Program-made: the position numbers and the translations under genes
NCBI RefSeq assembly: GCF_001544835.2
Contig: NZ_FCNX02000004.1
Location: forward strand, 310,001-374,000
Length of the DNA: 64,000 nucleotides
Origin: Caballeronia fortuita
GTDB taxonomy: Bacteria > Pseudomonadota > Gammaproteobacteria > Burkholderiales > Burkholderiaceae
Reading direction: 5' to 3'
The notes under the pieces: generated by a model
What the model was told of the DNA's origin: nothing
Database searches by the model: none
What the model saw: only the letters and a program-made list of their open reading frames with translations
Shown: positions 44,768-52,691 of the stretch, piece by piece
How the letters are laid out: each line of letters begins with the position of its first letter
Position numbering within the stretch: the first letter of the stretch is position 1

Positions 44768-46390
44768 TCATGCTTCGAGCCACACGTTCTCCGCGAACAT
44801 CCATCCCATCAGCCCCGCGAGCGGAATGCCGCTCAGTCCCTTCAGCTTCGACGTATGCGCGTCAAGCGAGCTCTGGAACATCGGAATGCCGACGCCGCCA
44901 TCGCTATGCACGAGCTCCTGCATGTCGCCGTAGATCTTCTTGCGCTTCGCATCGTCCGGCTCGCCGCGCGCGGCGACGAGCATCTGGTCGAACTGTGCGT
45001 TCTTCCAGTTCGCTTCGTTCCACGGTGCATCGGACTTGAAGAACTGCGTGAAGATCACGTCGGCGCTCGGGCGCGCGTTGATGTTGCCGAAGCCGAGCGG
45101 ATGCTTCATCCAGTGATTCGACCAGTAGCCATCCGAAGGCACGCGCGTCACTTGCAGATTGATGCCCGCTTGCGGCGCGACCTGCTGCATCAGCACGGCC
45201 ATTTCGACGGAACCTTCCGCCGCCGGCGATGCGTACAGTTGAATCGGCGCGCTGCCGAGCTTCGCCTTCTGGAAGTGGAACTTGGCCTTGTCCGGATCGA
45301 AGCCGCGTTGCGGCAGGCCCGCCATGTAGTACTTGTTGCTCGGATCGATAGGCTGATCGTTGCCGATCGCGCCATAGCCGCGAAAGATCGTCTTGCGCAT
45401 CTGCTCACGATCCATCAGGTACATCATGCCGCGCCGGAAATCCGCATTGCCGGTGATGCCGCCGTCGTCGCGCATGATGAGGTCGGTGTACTGCCCCGTC
45501 TTCGTTTCCAGCACGTTGAAGCCAGGCGTGCCCTTGATGCGCTCGGTCGAGCGCGCGCTCACCGCGTTGATGAGCTGCACGTCGCCGGACATCAGCGCAT
45601 TCACGCGCGCGGGTTCGTCCGCGATGCCGATGAGTTCCACTTCGTCCAGATGCGGCATGCCCGGCTTCCAGTACTTCTCGTTGCGCACGCCGACCGTGCG
45701 CACGCCCGGCGCGAATTCCTTGAGCTTGAACGGACCCGTGCCGATGGCCGTCTTGAAGTCCGTCGTGCCGTCCTTGATGATGAGAAAGTGCGAGTCCGCG
45801 AGAATCACCAGCAGGTCCGCATTCGCACCCGACAGCGTGATCGTGAGCTCGTTCGGGCCGGTGGCCTTGATCTCCTTGAACTGATCGGCGAGCGTCTTCG
45901 CCTTCGAGCCGACCGCCGGGTCCTTATGGCGCATCAGCGAATAGATGACGTCCTGCGGCGCGAGCGATTTGCCGTCGTGGAACTGCACACCGTTCCTCAG
46001 CTTCACGACCCACACCGTTGCGTCTTTCGTATCGAGCGATTCCGCGAGCGCCATCTTCGCGCCGAGATGATGGTCGAGCTCGGTCAGTCCGCTGTAGAAC
46101 ATGAACGCGCGCGCATAGTCGGTACCGAGCGCGCCCTTCGCGGGATCGAGCGTATCGGCGGCGGAGGACGATTGCGTCGCCACGCGGATGCGTCCGCCCT
46201 GCTTCGGCTTGTCCTGCGCGAAGGCCGCGCCGCTCGCGGTGAGCAACCCCGCGCCCGTCACGGACATGAGTCCGCCGGCGGCCATCGCGCGAAGGACGTT
46301 GCGCCGCGATGCGCCACGGCGCGTCAGCTCTTCCAGGCGTTTGCCGGCATCGGCGTGAACGAGTGCTTCAGGCGAGGTGTCGATGCTCAT
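44768..46390 (-). CDS. Periplasmic solute-binding protein of dipeptide/opine ABC transporter (family 5, Tat signal)
   Basis: This 540-residue extracellular solute-binding protein of family 5 (DppA/OppA) has a long N-terminal region. It carries a twin-arginine signal, RRGASRRNVLRAMAAGGLMS, followed by a hydrophobic stretch and cleavage near ASGAAFAQ, so export is probably by Tat. Family phrases are TLDPAKGALGTDYARAFMFY, WVVKLRNGVQFHDGKSLAPQ and DVIYSLMRHKDP, plus FKTAIGTGPFKLKEFAPGVR. The ligand may be a peptide, opine or other amino acid derivative; the sequence does not decide. It is preceded by a PuuB-like oxidase gene 79 bp upstream. Confidence 0.87.
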   Translation of the reverse strand: MSIDTSPEALVHADAGKRLEELTRRGASRRNVLRAMAAGGLMSVTGAGLLTASGAAFAQDKPKQGGRIRVATQSSSAADTLDPAKGALGTDYARAFMFYSGLTELDHHLGAKMALAESLDTKDATVWVVKLRNGVQFHDGKSLAPQDVIYSLMRHKDPAVGSKAKTLADQFKEIKATGPNELTITLSGANADLLVILADSHFLIIKDGTTDFKTAIGTGPFKLKEFAPGVRTVGVRNEKYWKPGMPHLDEVELIGIADEPARVNALMSGDVQLINAVSARSTERIKGTPGFNVLETKTGQYTDLIMRDDGGITGNADFRRGMMYLMDREQMRKTIFRGYGAIGNDQPIDPSNKYYMAGLPQRGFDPDKAKFHFQKAKLGSAPIQLYASPAAEGSVEMAVLMQQVAPQAGINLQVTRVPSDGYWSNHWMKHPLGFGNINARPSADVIFTQFFKSDAPWNEANWKNAQFDQMLVAARGEPDDAKRKKIYGDMQELVHSDGGVGIPMFQSSLDAHTSKLKGLSGIPLAGLMGWMFAENVWLEA

Positions 46391-46469
46391 GAACTTCTCC
46401 GCGATAGGGACTGTGGGTATGCGACGGCTCGTTATTGAGTGAAGGCCGTCTTTCCTTACTGTCGATGCT

Positions 46470-47744
46470 TCAATAAAAGACGTCTTTGATCGAGTAGTAC
46501 GCGCCGACGAGCGGCAGGAACCAGGGCTTGCCCGTATGGCCCGGAATCGCGGGCCAGTCGAAGTCGCGCCACGGGTTCGCATCGGCGTTGCCGTTCATCA
46601 CGTCGGCCATGATCTGGCCCATGTGCGTCGACATCTGCGTGCCGTGGCCGCTGTAGCCCATCGAAAAATAAAGGCCGTCGTGCTGGCCCGCGCGCGGCAG
46701 GCGATCCGCGGTGATATCGACGAGACCGCCCCAGCAATAGTCGATACGCGCCTCGGCGAGACTCGGGAAAATCGCTGCGAGATTCGCTTGCAGTATGCGT
46801 CCGCTCTTTGCATCCGATGGACGCTCCGATGCAGTGAACCGCGCGCGCCCGCCGAGCAGCAAACGTGCATCGGGCGTCACGCGGAAATAGTTATGCATCA
46901 GGCGGCTCGTCGTGTACGAGCGGCGTTGCGGCAGCAGTTGCTTCAGTTGTTCCGCCGGCAGTGGCTCGGTCACGATGATGAACGAACCGACCGGCGCGAG
47001 CCTGCGCCGATACCACGCGAACGGGCCATGTTTCGAAGGGCCGGTCGCGATCAGCACCTGCTTCGCGCGCAAGGTGCCGCGCTTCGAATCGATACGATAC
47101 GCGCCGCCTTCCTTCGTGATCGCCGCAACTGCGGCATGCTCGTAAAGACGCGCGCCTTGTCGTGCGGCTGCATTCGCAAGTCCGGCTGCAAACTTGCCCA
47201 TGTGCATCTGTCCGCCGTGACGTTGCAGCAAGCCGCCGTGAAAGGCATCGGACTGCACTTCGTTGCGGACCTGATCGCGATCGAGCAGTTCGACGTCCGG
47301 ATCGACTTCGCGCCGGATCAATTCGGCTGTGGTCGCGATGTGTTCGAGATGATGCGGCTTCGCGGCGAGCTTGAGCTTGCCCGACGCGAGATAGTCGCAA
47401 TCGATGTTCTCTTCGCGTATCAGACGCTCGACCGTGCTCACCGCCGCCGCATACGCGCGATAACAGCCTTGCGCGCGCTCCACGCCAAGTTGCGAGCGCA
47501 GCGCCGCGTAATCCTGCGCGACGCCCGTGTTGCACTGGCCGCCATTGCGTCCCGACGCGCCGCCGCCGATGCGGCCGGCATCGAGCACGGCAACCGATGC
47601 GCCGTGCTTTGCCAGCGCGAGCGCCGCCGACAGGCCCGTGAACCCGCCGCCGATCACGGCGACATCGGCCTGACCATCGGCCGGGCCTTCGCACGTCGAG
47701 ATGATCGAAGGCGCGGTATCGAGCCAGTAGGAGTCGAGTTTCAT
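46470..47744 (-). CDS. FAD-dependent amine/gamma-glutamylputrescine oxidase-like protein (PuuB/OrdL-like)
   Basis: This 424-residue DAO-fold flavoprotein starts MKLDSYWLDTAPSIISTCEG, like PuuB and OrdL. Its FAD motif VAVIGGGFTGLSAALALAKH is followed by GASVAVLDAGRIGGGASGRN and then GGQCNTG, the usual flavin-contact phrase. The C-terminal GLYFSMGYSGHGTQMSTHMG closes the FAD site. It probably oxidises a secondary or primary amine at a C-N bond, giving an aldehyde that the nearby aldehyde dehydrogenase (48617) can use. It lies 28 bp after the HAD gene on the same strand. Confidence 0.83.
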   Translation of the reverse strand: MKLDSYWLDTAPSIISTCEGPADGQADVAVIGGGFTGLSAALALAKHGASVAVLDAGRIGGGASGRNGGQCNTGVAQDYAALRSQLGVERAQGCYRAYAAAVSTVERLIREENIDCDYLASGKLKLAAKPHHLEHIATTAELIRREVDPDVELLDRDQVRNEVQSDAFHGGLLQRHGGQMHMGKFAAGLANAAARQGARLYEHAAVAAITKEGGAYRIDSKRGTLRAKQVLIATGPSKHGPFAWYRRRLAPVGSFIIVTEPLPAEQLKQLLPQRRSYTTSRLMHNYFRVTPDARLLLGGRARFTASERPSDAKSGRILQANLAAIFPSLAEARIDYCWGGLVDITADRLPRAGQHDGLYFSMGYSGHGTQMSTHMGQIMADVMNGNADANPWRDFDWPAIPGHTGKPWFLPLVGAYYSIKDVFY

Positions 47745-47772
47745 CGGCGTTGCTCGCGTGAAGTGGCTTGAA

Positions 47773-48441
47773 TTACAGACCGAGCTGACCGGCCAGATCG
47801 CCGATGGTGTCCACTTCGTAATACTCGTAGTACGGCGTACCCGGCTCGTGGCCGCGCTTGACGAACGCCTTGTGCTTGATGCCCATGTCGTGCGCGGTCA
47901 TGAGGTCATAGCGCAGGCTCGACGACACATGCAGCACGTCTTCCGGATTGCAGTTCAACTGATCGAACATGTATTCGAATCCCTGCATGCGCGGCTTGTA
48001 CGACTGGGCCTGCTGCGCCGTGAACACGCGATGAAACGGCGCGCCCAGCTTGTCGACGTTGCTTTGAATCTGATCGTTCGATGCGTTCGACAGAATCACG
48101 AGCTTGTACTTCGTGGCAAGACGCGAGAGACCTTCCGGCACGTCCGGGTGCGGGCCCCAGGTCGGCACGGCGAGGTAAAACTTTTCTGCTTCCGCTTCGT
48201 TGAATTCGACATTCATGCGCGCACATGCACGGCGCACCGAATTGACGATCACATCGCGATACGGCTTCCATGCGCCGAGCACTTCGTCGCGGCGATAGCC
48301 CGCGAAGAACTTGACGAACTGCTCGAGGTCATCGCCTTGCAGGCGGTCGGCGTACATCTCGCGGGCCATGTCGGCCATGCGGAATTTCGTCAGCGTGCCG
48401 TAGCAGTCGAACGTGATGTACTTCGGCTCGAAATCGATCAT
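47773..48441 (-). CDS. HAD hydrolase, type II haloacid dehalogenase-like
   Basis: This 222-residue HAD-superfamily protein has the nucleophile Asp12 in YITFDCYGTLTKF, the second motif VILSNASNDQIQSN, the Lys in AQQAQSYKPRMQGFEY and the final acidic motif region HVSSSLRYDLMTAHDMGIK. It belongs to the 2-haloacid dehalogenase type II subfamily by pattern. The dehalogenase role is uncertain, because many such proteins hydrolyse phosphate esters, and the third motif lacks the usual second Asp found in phosphatases. Its place in an amine-oxidation operon gives no clear clue. A 175 bp gap separates it from the aldehyde dehydrogenase gene. Confidence 0.8.
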   Translation of the reverse strand: MIDFEPKYITFDCYGTLTKFRMADMAREMYADRLQGDDLEQFVKFFAGYRRDEVLGAWKPYRDVIVNSVRRACARMNVEFNEAEAEKFYLAVPTWGPHPDVPEGLSRLATKYKLVILSNASNDQIQSNVDKLGAPFHRVFTAQQAQSYKPRMQGFEYMFDQLNCNPEDVLHVSSSLRYDLMTAHDMGIKHKAFVKRGHEPGTPYYEYYEVDTIGDLAGQLGL

Positions 48442-48616
48442 GGTGTCAGTCCTGTCGTGTGTTGGTTGAGCAAGGAACAGCGTTGTGTCGAGAAAATTTA
48501 AACAAGGCAAAAATGACTGATGGCGTTGAATCGTGCCTCGCGACGACATAACTCATGCGTTCTGAGGCGTCGCCACAGCAGAAAATGCGGCGTACTTTTT
48601 TGCACGAACGTGCGCT

Positions 48617-50095
48617 TCAGACTTCCGTGTCGATGAGCACGCTCTTGAAGCGCAGATTCGCTTCGTAAGCCTGCCGCCCGAGATCCTTGCCGATGCCCGA
48701 GCGCTTGTAGCCGCCCGTCGGAATCACGAAATCGCTCGTGCGTCCATAGCGATTCACCCATACGGTGCCCGCCTCGATGCCGCGCACCATGCGCAACGCG
48801 CGGCCGATATCCGCCGTATGCACGCCAGCGGCCAATCCGTAGTCGGGATGCGACGAGAGTTCGAGCGCCTCTTCTTCCGTATCGAACGACTGCACAGTGA
48901 GCACCGGGCCGAAGATCTCGCTGCGCACGGCATCGCTTTGCTGCGTGACATCGCACAACAAGGTTGGAGCGTAAAACGCGCCAGGCGTCGCGGCATCGGC
49001 GCGCTTGCCGCCGTATCGCAAGGTCGCGCCGTTCGCGATGCTGCGTTGAACGATTCCATCGATACGTTGCGCCTGCTGCTCCGAGATGATCGGCGGCAAG
49101 GTCGTGCCCTCGGCCCACGTCGCACCCGCCTTCAGTTCGCCGAAGACCTGTGCGATGCGATCCGTCAGTTCATCGGCGATGTCGCGTTGCACGAGCAGGC
49201 GCGAGCCCGCGACGCACACTTGCCCCGCGTTGCCGGTGATCGCGCCCGCGATGCGCCGCGCGACTTCATCGATGCGCGGTGCATCGGCGAACACGATTTG
49301 CGGGCTTTTGCCGCCGAGTTCCAGCGTGACGGGCTTTGTGCCCGTTTCCGCGCACGCGGCCATGATCGCGGCGCCGGTGCGCGTCGATCCGGTGAACGTG
49401 ACCTTGCCGATGCGCGTATGACGCACGAGCGCATCGCCGGTCGTGCGGCCATCGCCCTGAACGACGTTGAAGATGCCCGGCGGCACGCCCGCTTCGACTG
49501 CGAGTTCAGCGAGACGCAACGCGCTGAACGGCGTCAGCTCCGAGGGCTTGAGCACGACCGCGTTGCCCGCCGCGAGCGCGGGCGCGGTCTTCCATATGCC
49601 CATCACGAGCGGGAAGTTCCACGGTGCGATCGCGCCGATCACGCCATAAGGCTCGGCGATCGTCATCCCGAGATGCCGATGATCCGTCGCCGCCACATCG
49701 CCGCCGATCTTGTCGGCGAGTTCCGCATAAAAGCGGATGCTCTCGGCGGTGAACGGCACGTCCCAGTTGTAGGCATCGCGCACGGGACGCGTCGAGCCGA
49801 TGGCTTCGAGCGGCGCGAGCGTGGCGGCATCGGCGGCGACGAGATCGGCAAACTTGCGCAGCACGCGTGCGCGCTCCCGCGGCGCGCGGCGTGCCCAATC
49901 GCTCTTCTTGAATGCGTCGTATGCGTTCTGCACGGCGTAGTCGATCATCGCGTCATCGGCGAGCGGCACCGATGCATACGCGAGTCCATCGGACGGACGC
50001 GTCACCTCGATACGCGACGCGCCCGCATCGATCAGTTCGCCGCCGATGAAATGCCCGCTCCTGATGACGACGCTGGCAGGATCGAACCGGTCCAT
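48617..50095 (-). CDS. NAD-dependent aldehyde dehydrogenase
   Basis: This 492-residue aldehyde dehydrogenase has the nucleotide-binding segment AIAPWNFPLVMGIWKTAPAL, with VVLKPSELTPFSALRLAELA. The catalytic Glu is in TLELGGKSPQIVFADAP and the Cys in TGNAGQVCVAGSRLLVQ. The C-terminus GGYKRSGIGKDLGRQAYE resembles gamma-glutamyl-gamma-aminobutyraldehyde and betaine aldehyde dehydrogenases. It would oxidise the aldehyde made by the PuuB-like oxidase. The ATG at 50093-50095 starts MDRFDPASVVIR. Upstream, near 50150, is TAGGAC, a partial relative of the element before the GNAT genes. Confidence 0.86.
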   Translation of the reverse strand: MDRFDPASVVIRSGHFIGGELIDAGASRIEVTRPSDGLAYASVPLADDAMIDYAVQNAYDAFKKSDWARRAPRERARVLRKFADLVAADAATLAPLEAIGSTRPVRDAYNWDVPFTAESIRFYAELADKIGGDVAATDHRHLGMTIAEPYGVIGAIAPWNFPLVMGIWKTAPALAAGNAVVLKPSELTPFSALRLAELAVEAGVPPGIFNVVQGDGRTTGDALVRHTRIGKVTFTGSTRTGAAIMAACAETGTKPVTLELGGKSPQIVFADAPRIDEVARRIAGAITGNAGQVCVAGSRLLVQRDIADELTDRIAQVFGELKAGATWAEGTTLPPIISEQQAQRIDGIVQRSIANGATLRYGGKRADAATPGAFYAPTLLCDVTQQSDAVRSEIFGPVLTVQSFDTEEEALELSSHPDYGLAAGVHTADIGRALRMVRGIEAGTVWVNRYGRTSDFVIPTGGYKRSGIGKDLGRQAYEANLRFKSVLIDTEV

Positions 50096-50272
50096 TGCGT
50101 GAGTCCTCTTCCGTGATGTTGCGTTGACATGACTCCATCGTAGGACTAGCGCGCCGGCATTTTTCGCCGACAAAATTGCCGATACAGCACAGCGCGCGCG
50201 TTCTCGCCGCGATAACTCGCGGTTTTGCGTTGCACCACGCGAAACGCTCGGGCACCATGCGCGGACAGGAAG

Positions 50273-50340
50273 ATCGTCCTAGCCATGCGCGTTTCGCGAT
50301 GTCACAGTCACGGTAAATGTCATCAAAGTGAGGAGGCCGC
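50273..50340 (+). promoter_or_regulatory. Leader of the second double-GNAT gene, conserved with that of the first
   Basis: ATCGTCCTAGCC at 50273-50284 matches 29331-29342 exactly. It is followed by GCGCG and GTCACAGTCACGG, against GTCAGAGTGACGG in the other copy. A GAGGAGG ribosome-binding site at about 50330-50336 precedes the GTG at 50341. The surrounding bases differ, so this is not simply a recent duplication. Confidence 0.55.
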
Positions 50341-51213
50341 GTGCCCCGCCCGAACAACCACGATCCGATCGAATACCGGGCTTTCACGCTCGACGACATC
50401 CCCGCGGCGCATGCGTTGTCGGCGTCCGTCAAATGGCGGCATCGCGCGGACGACTGGCGGTTCGCGGCGCGTATCGGCAGCGGCTTCGCGGCGGTCGACA
50501 GCGAAGGCGCGCTTGTCGGCACGGCGCTCGCATTTCAGTTCGGCACGGACGCGGCGACGCTCGGCATGTTCATCGTGGCGCCGGAGCATCAGCGGCGCGG
50601 CATAGGACGCGCCCTGCTCGACAGGCTTCGTGCGAAGTTCGATTCGCGCATGCTGCTGGTCCATGCATCGAACGAAGGCAGGCCCTTGTGCGAGGCACGT
50701 GGCTTCGCTTACATCGACACCGTTCATCAACATCAGGGCGCGGCGTTTCAGCCGCCGCTCGTTTCGCTGCCGCCGGGCGAACGGCTGCGCCCGATCGGCG
50801 CGAAAGATACGCCGCGTCTTGCCGCGCTGGCATCGCGTGCGAGCGGGCTGGACCGCACCGAGCTGATGCCGCCGTTGCTCGATATCGCGAGCGGCATCGC
50901 GCTCGATCGCGACGGCGAGCTGATCGGCTTCGCGCTCTTTCGGCGCTTCGGCGACGGTCATGTGATCGGCCCGGTCATCGCGCCCGAATCGCCCGGTCAG
51001 AGCCGTGCGAAAGCATTGATCAGCTACTGGCTCGCGCTGAACGCGGGCATGTTCGTGCGCGTCGATACGCCGTTGCGATATGGGCTATCGTCGTGGCTCG
51101 AAGGGCTCGGCCTGCCGCTCGTCGATACGATCGATCAGATGGCCGCCAATGGCAAGCCATCATCCGATGCGACGCTCGTGCAGTTCGCGCTGACGAGTCA
51201 GGCGGTGTGGTGA
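50341..51213 (+). CDS. Double-GNAT acetyltransferase, paralogue B
   Basis: This 290-residue protein has exactly the same length as the one at 29396 and is about 45 percent identical by eye. The first GNAT domain has the acetyl-CoA loop LGMFIVAPEHQRRGIGRALL. The second, degenerate domain begins near ASRASGLDRTELMPPLLDIA and includes GFALFRRFGDGHVIGPVI. The GTG start has a strong ribosome-binding site, which decides it. It lies on the opposite strand to the aldehyde dehydrogenase operon, at the right border of the amine/opine region. The substrate is unknown. Confidence 0.8.
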   Translation: MPRPNNHDPIEYRAFTLDDIPAAHALSASVKWRHRADDWRFAARIGSGFAAVDSEGALVGTALAFQFGTDAATLGMFIVAPEHQRRGIGRALLDRLRAKFDSRMLLVHASNEGRPLCEARGFAYIDTVHQHQGAAFQPPLVSLPPGERLRPIGAKDTPRLAALASRASGLDRTELMPPLLDIASGIALDRDGELIGFALFRRFGDGHVIGPVIAPESPGQSRAKALISYWLALNAGMFVRVDTPLRYGLSSWLEGLGLPLVDTIDQMAANGKPSSDATLVQFALTSQAVW

Positions 51214-51244
51214 TCGGGCTTCGCGCGCGCCGCCGAAGTCGAAA

Positions 51245-52444
51245 CTACGATGCCGACACCGAACGCTCGCGCTGCCAGCAACGCAACCCGAACAGCGGCA
51301 CGACGCCGTAAGCGTGATCGAGCATGTCGGAGAGCAGACTCTCGTAACGCTCCCAGCGTATCTCGTCGATGAAAAGGCATATCTCCAGCGCGACGACCGC
51401 GGTCGTCGATTGCACATGACGAATCACGAGCGGCATGTCGCGCCGCACCGCCGGATGCTCGCGAAAATACGCACCGAGATAGATGCGATATAAACCGAGA
51501 TTCGTGCGGCGCTCGCCTTCCTCCATTGCGAGCGGTTGCGGAATCGATTCGCGCAGCCGCGCGAGCAATGCATCGTCGGGATAGCGGATGGTGTCCACGT
51601 CGAAGTGAATCGCGTGCCGCAGACGACGCGCGCCCGATGCGATCATCCCGCGCCAGTTCTTCACGCTGTTCGTCAACAGAAGCTGGCTCGGCAGCATGAC
51701 GATGGTGTTGTCGAAGTTGCGCACCTTGATCGTGTTCAACGCGATGTCGATCACGACGCCATCGGCGACATAACCCGGCACTTCGATCCAGTCGCCCACG
51801 CGCAGCATGTCGTAAGCCGCAAGCTGAATGCTCGCGACGAAACCGAGCAGCGAATCGCGAAAGATGATGATGAGCAGCGCCGTGATCGCCGACAGACCCG
51901 TCAGCAGATAGACGGGCGATCGTTCCAGCAATAACGACACGACCGCGATCAGCGCGATCAGATATACGACGATCGTCGCGATCTGCAGAAAGCTCTTGAT
52001 GGGCCGCTCGCCCGCGGACGGGAAGTGACTGTATCGCTCGTCGATGCTGTCACGCAATGCAAGCGCCGCGCGCACCAGCGTGTACACCATGTAGCAGGCC
52101 GCGAGAATCGCAAGGGGCTTGCCGAGCGCGGGGATGATCGGAAACGTGAGACCGGTGAGCAGCGGCGCGGACGCGTAGATGATTCCCGCCGGCACGAGCG
52201 GCGCAAGCCGATGAAACACGCGATGACGCTGTGCCGCGACCAGCCACATGCGCCCTTTCTTGCGTGCGAGCCGGCTGACGACAAGAAGCATGACCGAACG
52301 GGTCACGTAGTAGCAGATGACGCTCGCGAGCAGAATGCCCAGCAGCATCGCGGCCACGATCAGGGTCGCGACGAGCCAGCTCTCGGTGGCGACGTGGACC
52401 TGCCAGTCCGGTCCCACTTCGAAATGCAAGGTGTTGCCGAACAT
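51245..52444 (-). CDS. MscS-family mechanosensitive channel (YbdG-like)
   Basis: This 399-residue membrane protein has about five N-terminal membrane segments. An MscS core follows: the pore-lining helix region ALLIIIFRDSLLGFVASIQL, then AAYDMLRVGDWIEVPGYVAD. The beta domain follows with VIDIALNTIKVRNFDNTIVM and the family phrase LPSQLLLTNSVKNWRGMIAS. This is the YbdG/large-soluble-domain type of small-conductance channel, involved in survival of osmotic downshift. It is convergent with the GNAT gene and divergent from the tRNA gene. Confidence 0.85.
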   Translation of the reverse strand: MFGNTLHFEVGPDWQVHVATESWLVATLIVAAMLLGILLASVICYYVTRSVMLLVVSRLARKKGRMWLVAAQRHRVFHRLAPLVPAGIIYASAPLLTGLTFPIIPALGKPLAILAACYMVYTLVRAALALRDSIDERYSHFPSAGERPIKSFLQIATIVVYLIALIAVVSLLLERSPVYLLTGLSAITALLIIIFRDSLLGFVASIQLAAYDMLRVGDWIEVPGYVADGVVIDIALNTIKVRNFDNTIVMLPSQLLLTNSVKNWRGMIASGARRLRHAIHFDVDTIRYPDDALLARLRESIPQPLAMEEGERRTNLGLYRIYLGAYFREHPAVRRDMPLVIRHVQSTTAVVALEICLFIDEIRWERYESLLSDMLDHAYGVVPLFGLRCWQRERSVSAS

Positions 52445-52566
52445 GGACGCTCCCCGTGGGCGAACCGATGTGATTGTTCAGGCGAATCGGACGTGACGCT
52501 TGCTGTGCGGAATATTGTAGTAGTGTCGCTGGCATTATCGACAGTGAAACGATGCCTGCGCGCCCC

Positions 52567-52595
52567 TTCGCTTCTCACGATTTTCCCGCTACAAT
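52567..52595 (+). promoter_or_regulatory. Probable sigma-70 promoter of tRNA-Leu
   Basis: TACAAT at 52590-52595 is a good -10 element, 11 bp before the tRNA. TTCGCT at 52567-52572 is a weak -35 at 17 bp spacing. A G+C-rich discriminator, as expected for stable RNA genes, is only partly present. Confidence 0.45.
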
Positions 52596-52606
52596 TCGGT
52601 CCCCTT

Positions 52607-52691
52607 GCCCAGGTGGCGGAATTGGTAGACGCACTATCTTGAGGGGGTAGCGCCGCGAGGCGTTCGGGTTCGAGTCCCGACCTGGGCACCA
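52607..52691 (+). tRNA. tRNA-Leu, anticodon GAG
   Basis: This 85-nt class II tRNA includes an encoded CCA. The acceptor stem GCCCAGG pairs with CCTGGGC. The D-arm is GCG...CGC, and the anticodon stem CTATC/GGTAG holds the loop TTGAGGG with anticodon GAG at 52641-52643, reading CUC and CUU. The long variable arm CGCCGCGAGGCGT marks a leucine tRNA. The T-arm is TCGGG-TTCGAGT-CCCGA. The 3' part overlaps, on the opposite strand, the end of a LysR reading frame. No integrase or attachment-site duplication is seen beside it. Confidence 0.97.

Noticed and set aside
52607..52691. tRNA-Leu as the attachment site of an integrated island
   Set aside because: No integrase, no direct repeat of the tRNA 3' end and no foreign-looking block was found on either side.
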